From Variovorax sp. SG517 (GTDB taxonomy: Bacteria; Pseudomonadota; Gammaproteobacteria; Burkholderiales; Burkholderiaceae_C): a stretch of 64,000 bases of DNA. The notes under the pieces were generated by a model, which worked only from the letters and a program-made list of their open reading frames with translations, had not been told where the DNA came from and ran no database searches. Positions 63,708 through 64,000 of the stretch are shown here, piece after piece. The position numbers were made by a program, and so were the translations under genes. Position 1 is the stretch's first letter. Each line of letters starts with the position of its first letter. The stretch lies in NCBI RefSeq assembly GCF_013376045.1, contig NZ_JABMJG010000005.1, forward strand, positions 194,080 to 258,079, in the 5' to 3' direction.

Positions 63708-64000
63708 TCAGTAGCCGCCGCGGCCACCGCCGCCGTAGCCACCACCGCCGCCACCGTAGCCGCCGCCACCGCTGCGGTCGCCGCCGTAGCCACCGCGGTC
63801 GCCGCCGTAACCACCGCCGCCGCTGCGGCCGCCACCACCGTAGCCGCCACCACCACCGCCGCCGTAGCCGCCGCCACCGCTGCGGGGGGGACGGGCTTCC
63901 ATCGGACGGGCTTCGTTCACCGTCAGGGCGCGGCCCTGCAGGGGCTGGCCGTTCATGGCTTCGATGGCTGCGAGTGCTTCGGCATCCGTGCCCATTTCGA
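63708..64000 (-). CDS. Glycine-rich RRM RNA-binding protein, C-terminal part
   Basis: The gene enters from the right edge, so its start is missing. Residues visible first (the end of an RNP1-type FEM, then GTDAEALAAIEAMNGQPLQG and RALTVNEARP) are the last strands of an RRM fold. About 60 residues of GGGGY/GGR/GGDR repeats follow, ending GGRGGY. Such proteins bind single-stranded RNA and are often cold-inducible. The apparent internal Met at 63995 is inside the RRM, not the true start. Confidence 0.9.
   Translation of the reverse strand, partial: EMGTDAEALAAIEAMNGQPLQGRALTVNEARPMEARPPRSGGGGYGGGGGGGYGGGGRSGGGGYGGDRGGYGGDRSGGGGYGGGGGGYGGGGRGGY

Noticed and set aside
63715..63900. CRISPR-like or tandem-repeat array
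   Set aside because: The regular GCC/ACC pattern is the coding sequence of the glycine/tyrosine-rich tail; there are no unique spacers.

Overview
This is a very GC-rich, gene-dense chromosomal window from a betaproteobacterium. It is most likely Comamonadaceae and Variovorax-like. That is inferred from three things: two Bug/TctC-type solute receptors plus a TctB-TctA pair, the Burkholderiales-style layout of housekeeping blocks (gatCAB divergent from mreBCD-mrdA; xth divergent from pyrE), and dispersed GC-rich intergenic repeats lying directly behind stop codons. No rRNA, tRNA, CRISPR array, prophage or insertion sequence was seen. Nearly all genes sit in short catabolic operons, each beside its own regulator.

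Region by region. (1) 1-6370: a nucleobase-type ABC importer (BMP receptor, two permeases, ATPase) interleaved with two cysteine hydrolases and followed by a GntR regulator. The first hydrolase closely resembles biuret hydrolase; the second is a candidate triuret hydrolase. (2) 6380-9767: a Bug receptor and a flavin monooxygenase with a divergent LysR gene. (3) 9771-14612: exonuclease III followed by three uncharacterised genes (PcfJ-like, DUF1266-like, SEL1-repeat). (4) 14625-24438: pyrE, a secreted DUF4124-type protein, gatCAB, and the rod-shape block mreBCD-mrdA. (5) 24441-32876: homogentisate catabolism (fahA, Bug receptor, hmgA, DUF2783, flavin hydroxylase, metallo-beta-lactamase-fold protein), divergent from an IclR regulator whose stop overlaps a sirtuin gene. 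(6) 32883-36830: a small membrane protein and an Mla/Pqi-like lipid transport operon. (7) 36975-43307: LysR, mmsA, a GMC oxidoreductase, and a TetR/TetA-like pair with two tet-type operators. (8) 43315-51535: a seven-gene polyamine-type ABC importer plus three-subunit HcnABC-like dehydrogenase operon, with a divergent IclR regulator and a MAPEG gene. (9) 51685-57284: ALDH7, solute receptor, aminotransferase and TPP enzyme, probably amino-acid (perhaps lysine) catabolism. (10) 57398-61492: ammonium transporter with a recognisable sigma-54 promoter and NtrC-like site, then TSUP and chromate transporters. (11) 61499-64000: TctA/TctB and the 3' part of a glycine-rich RNA-binding protein gene.

The strongest candidates for new biology are the biuret/triuret import-and-hydrolysis operon, the Pot-type ABC/HcnABC-like operon, the xth-linked PcfJ/DUF1266/SEL1 cassette, the metallo-beta-lactamase-fold protein lacking the Asp-His of its metal motif, and a ~95-bp repeat found six times in the same orientation immediately after stop codons. 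Several themes are nitrogen-related (biuret uptake, opine- or amine-like oxidation, ammonium transport), which fits a soil- or plant-associated lifestyle.
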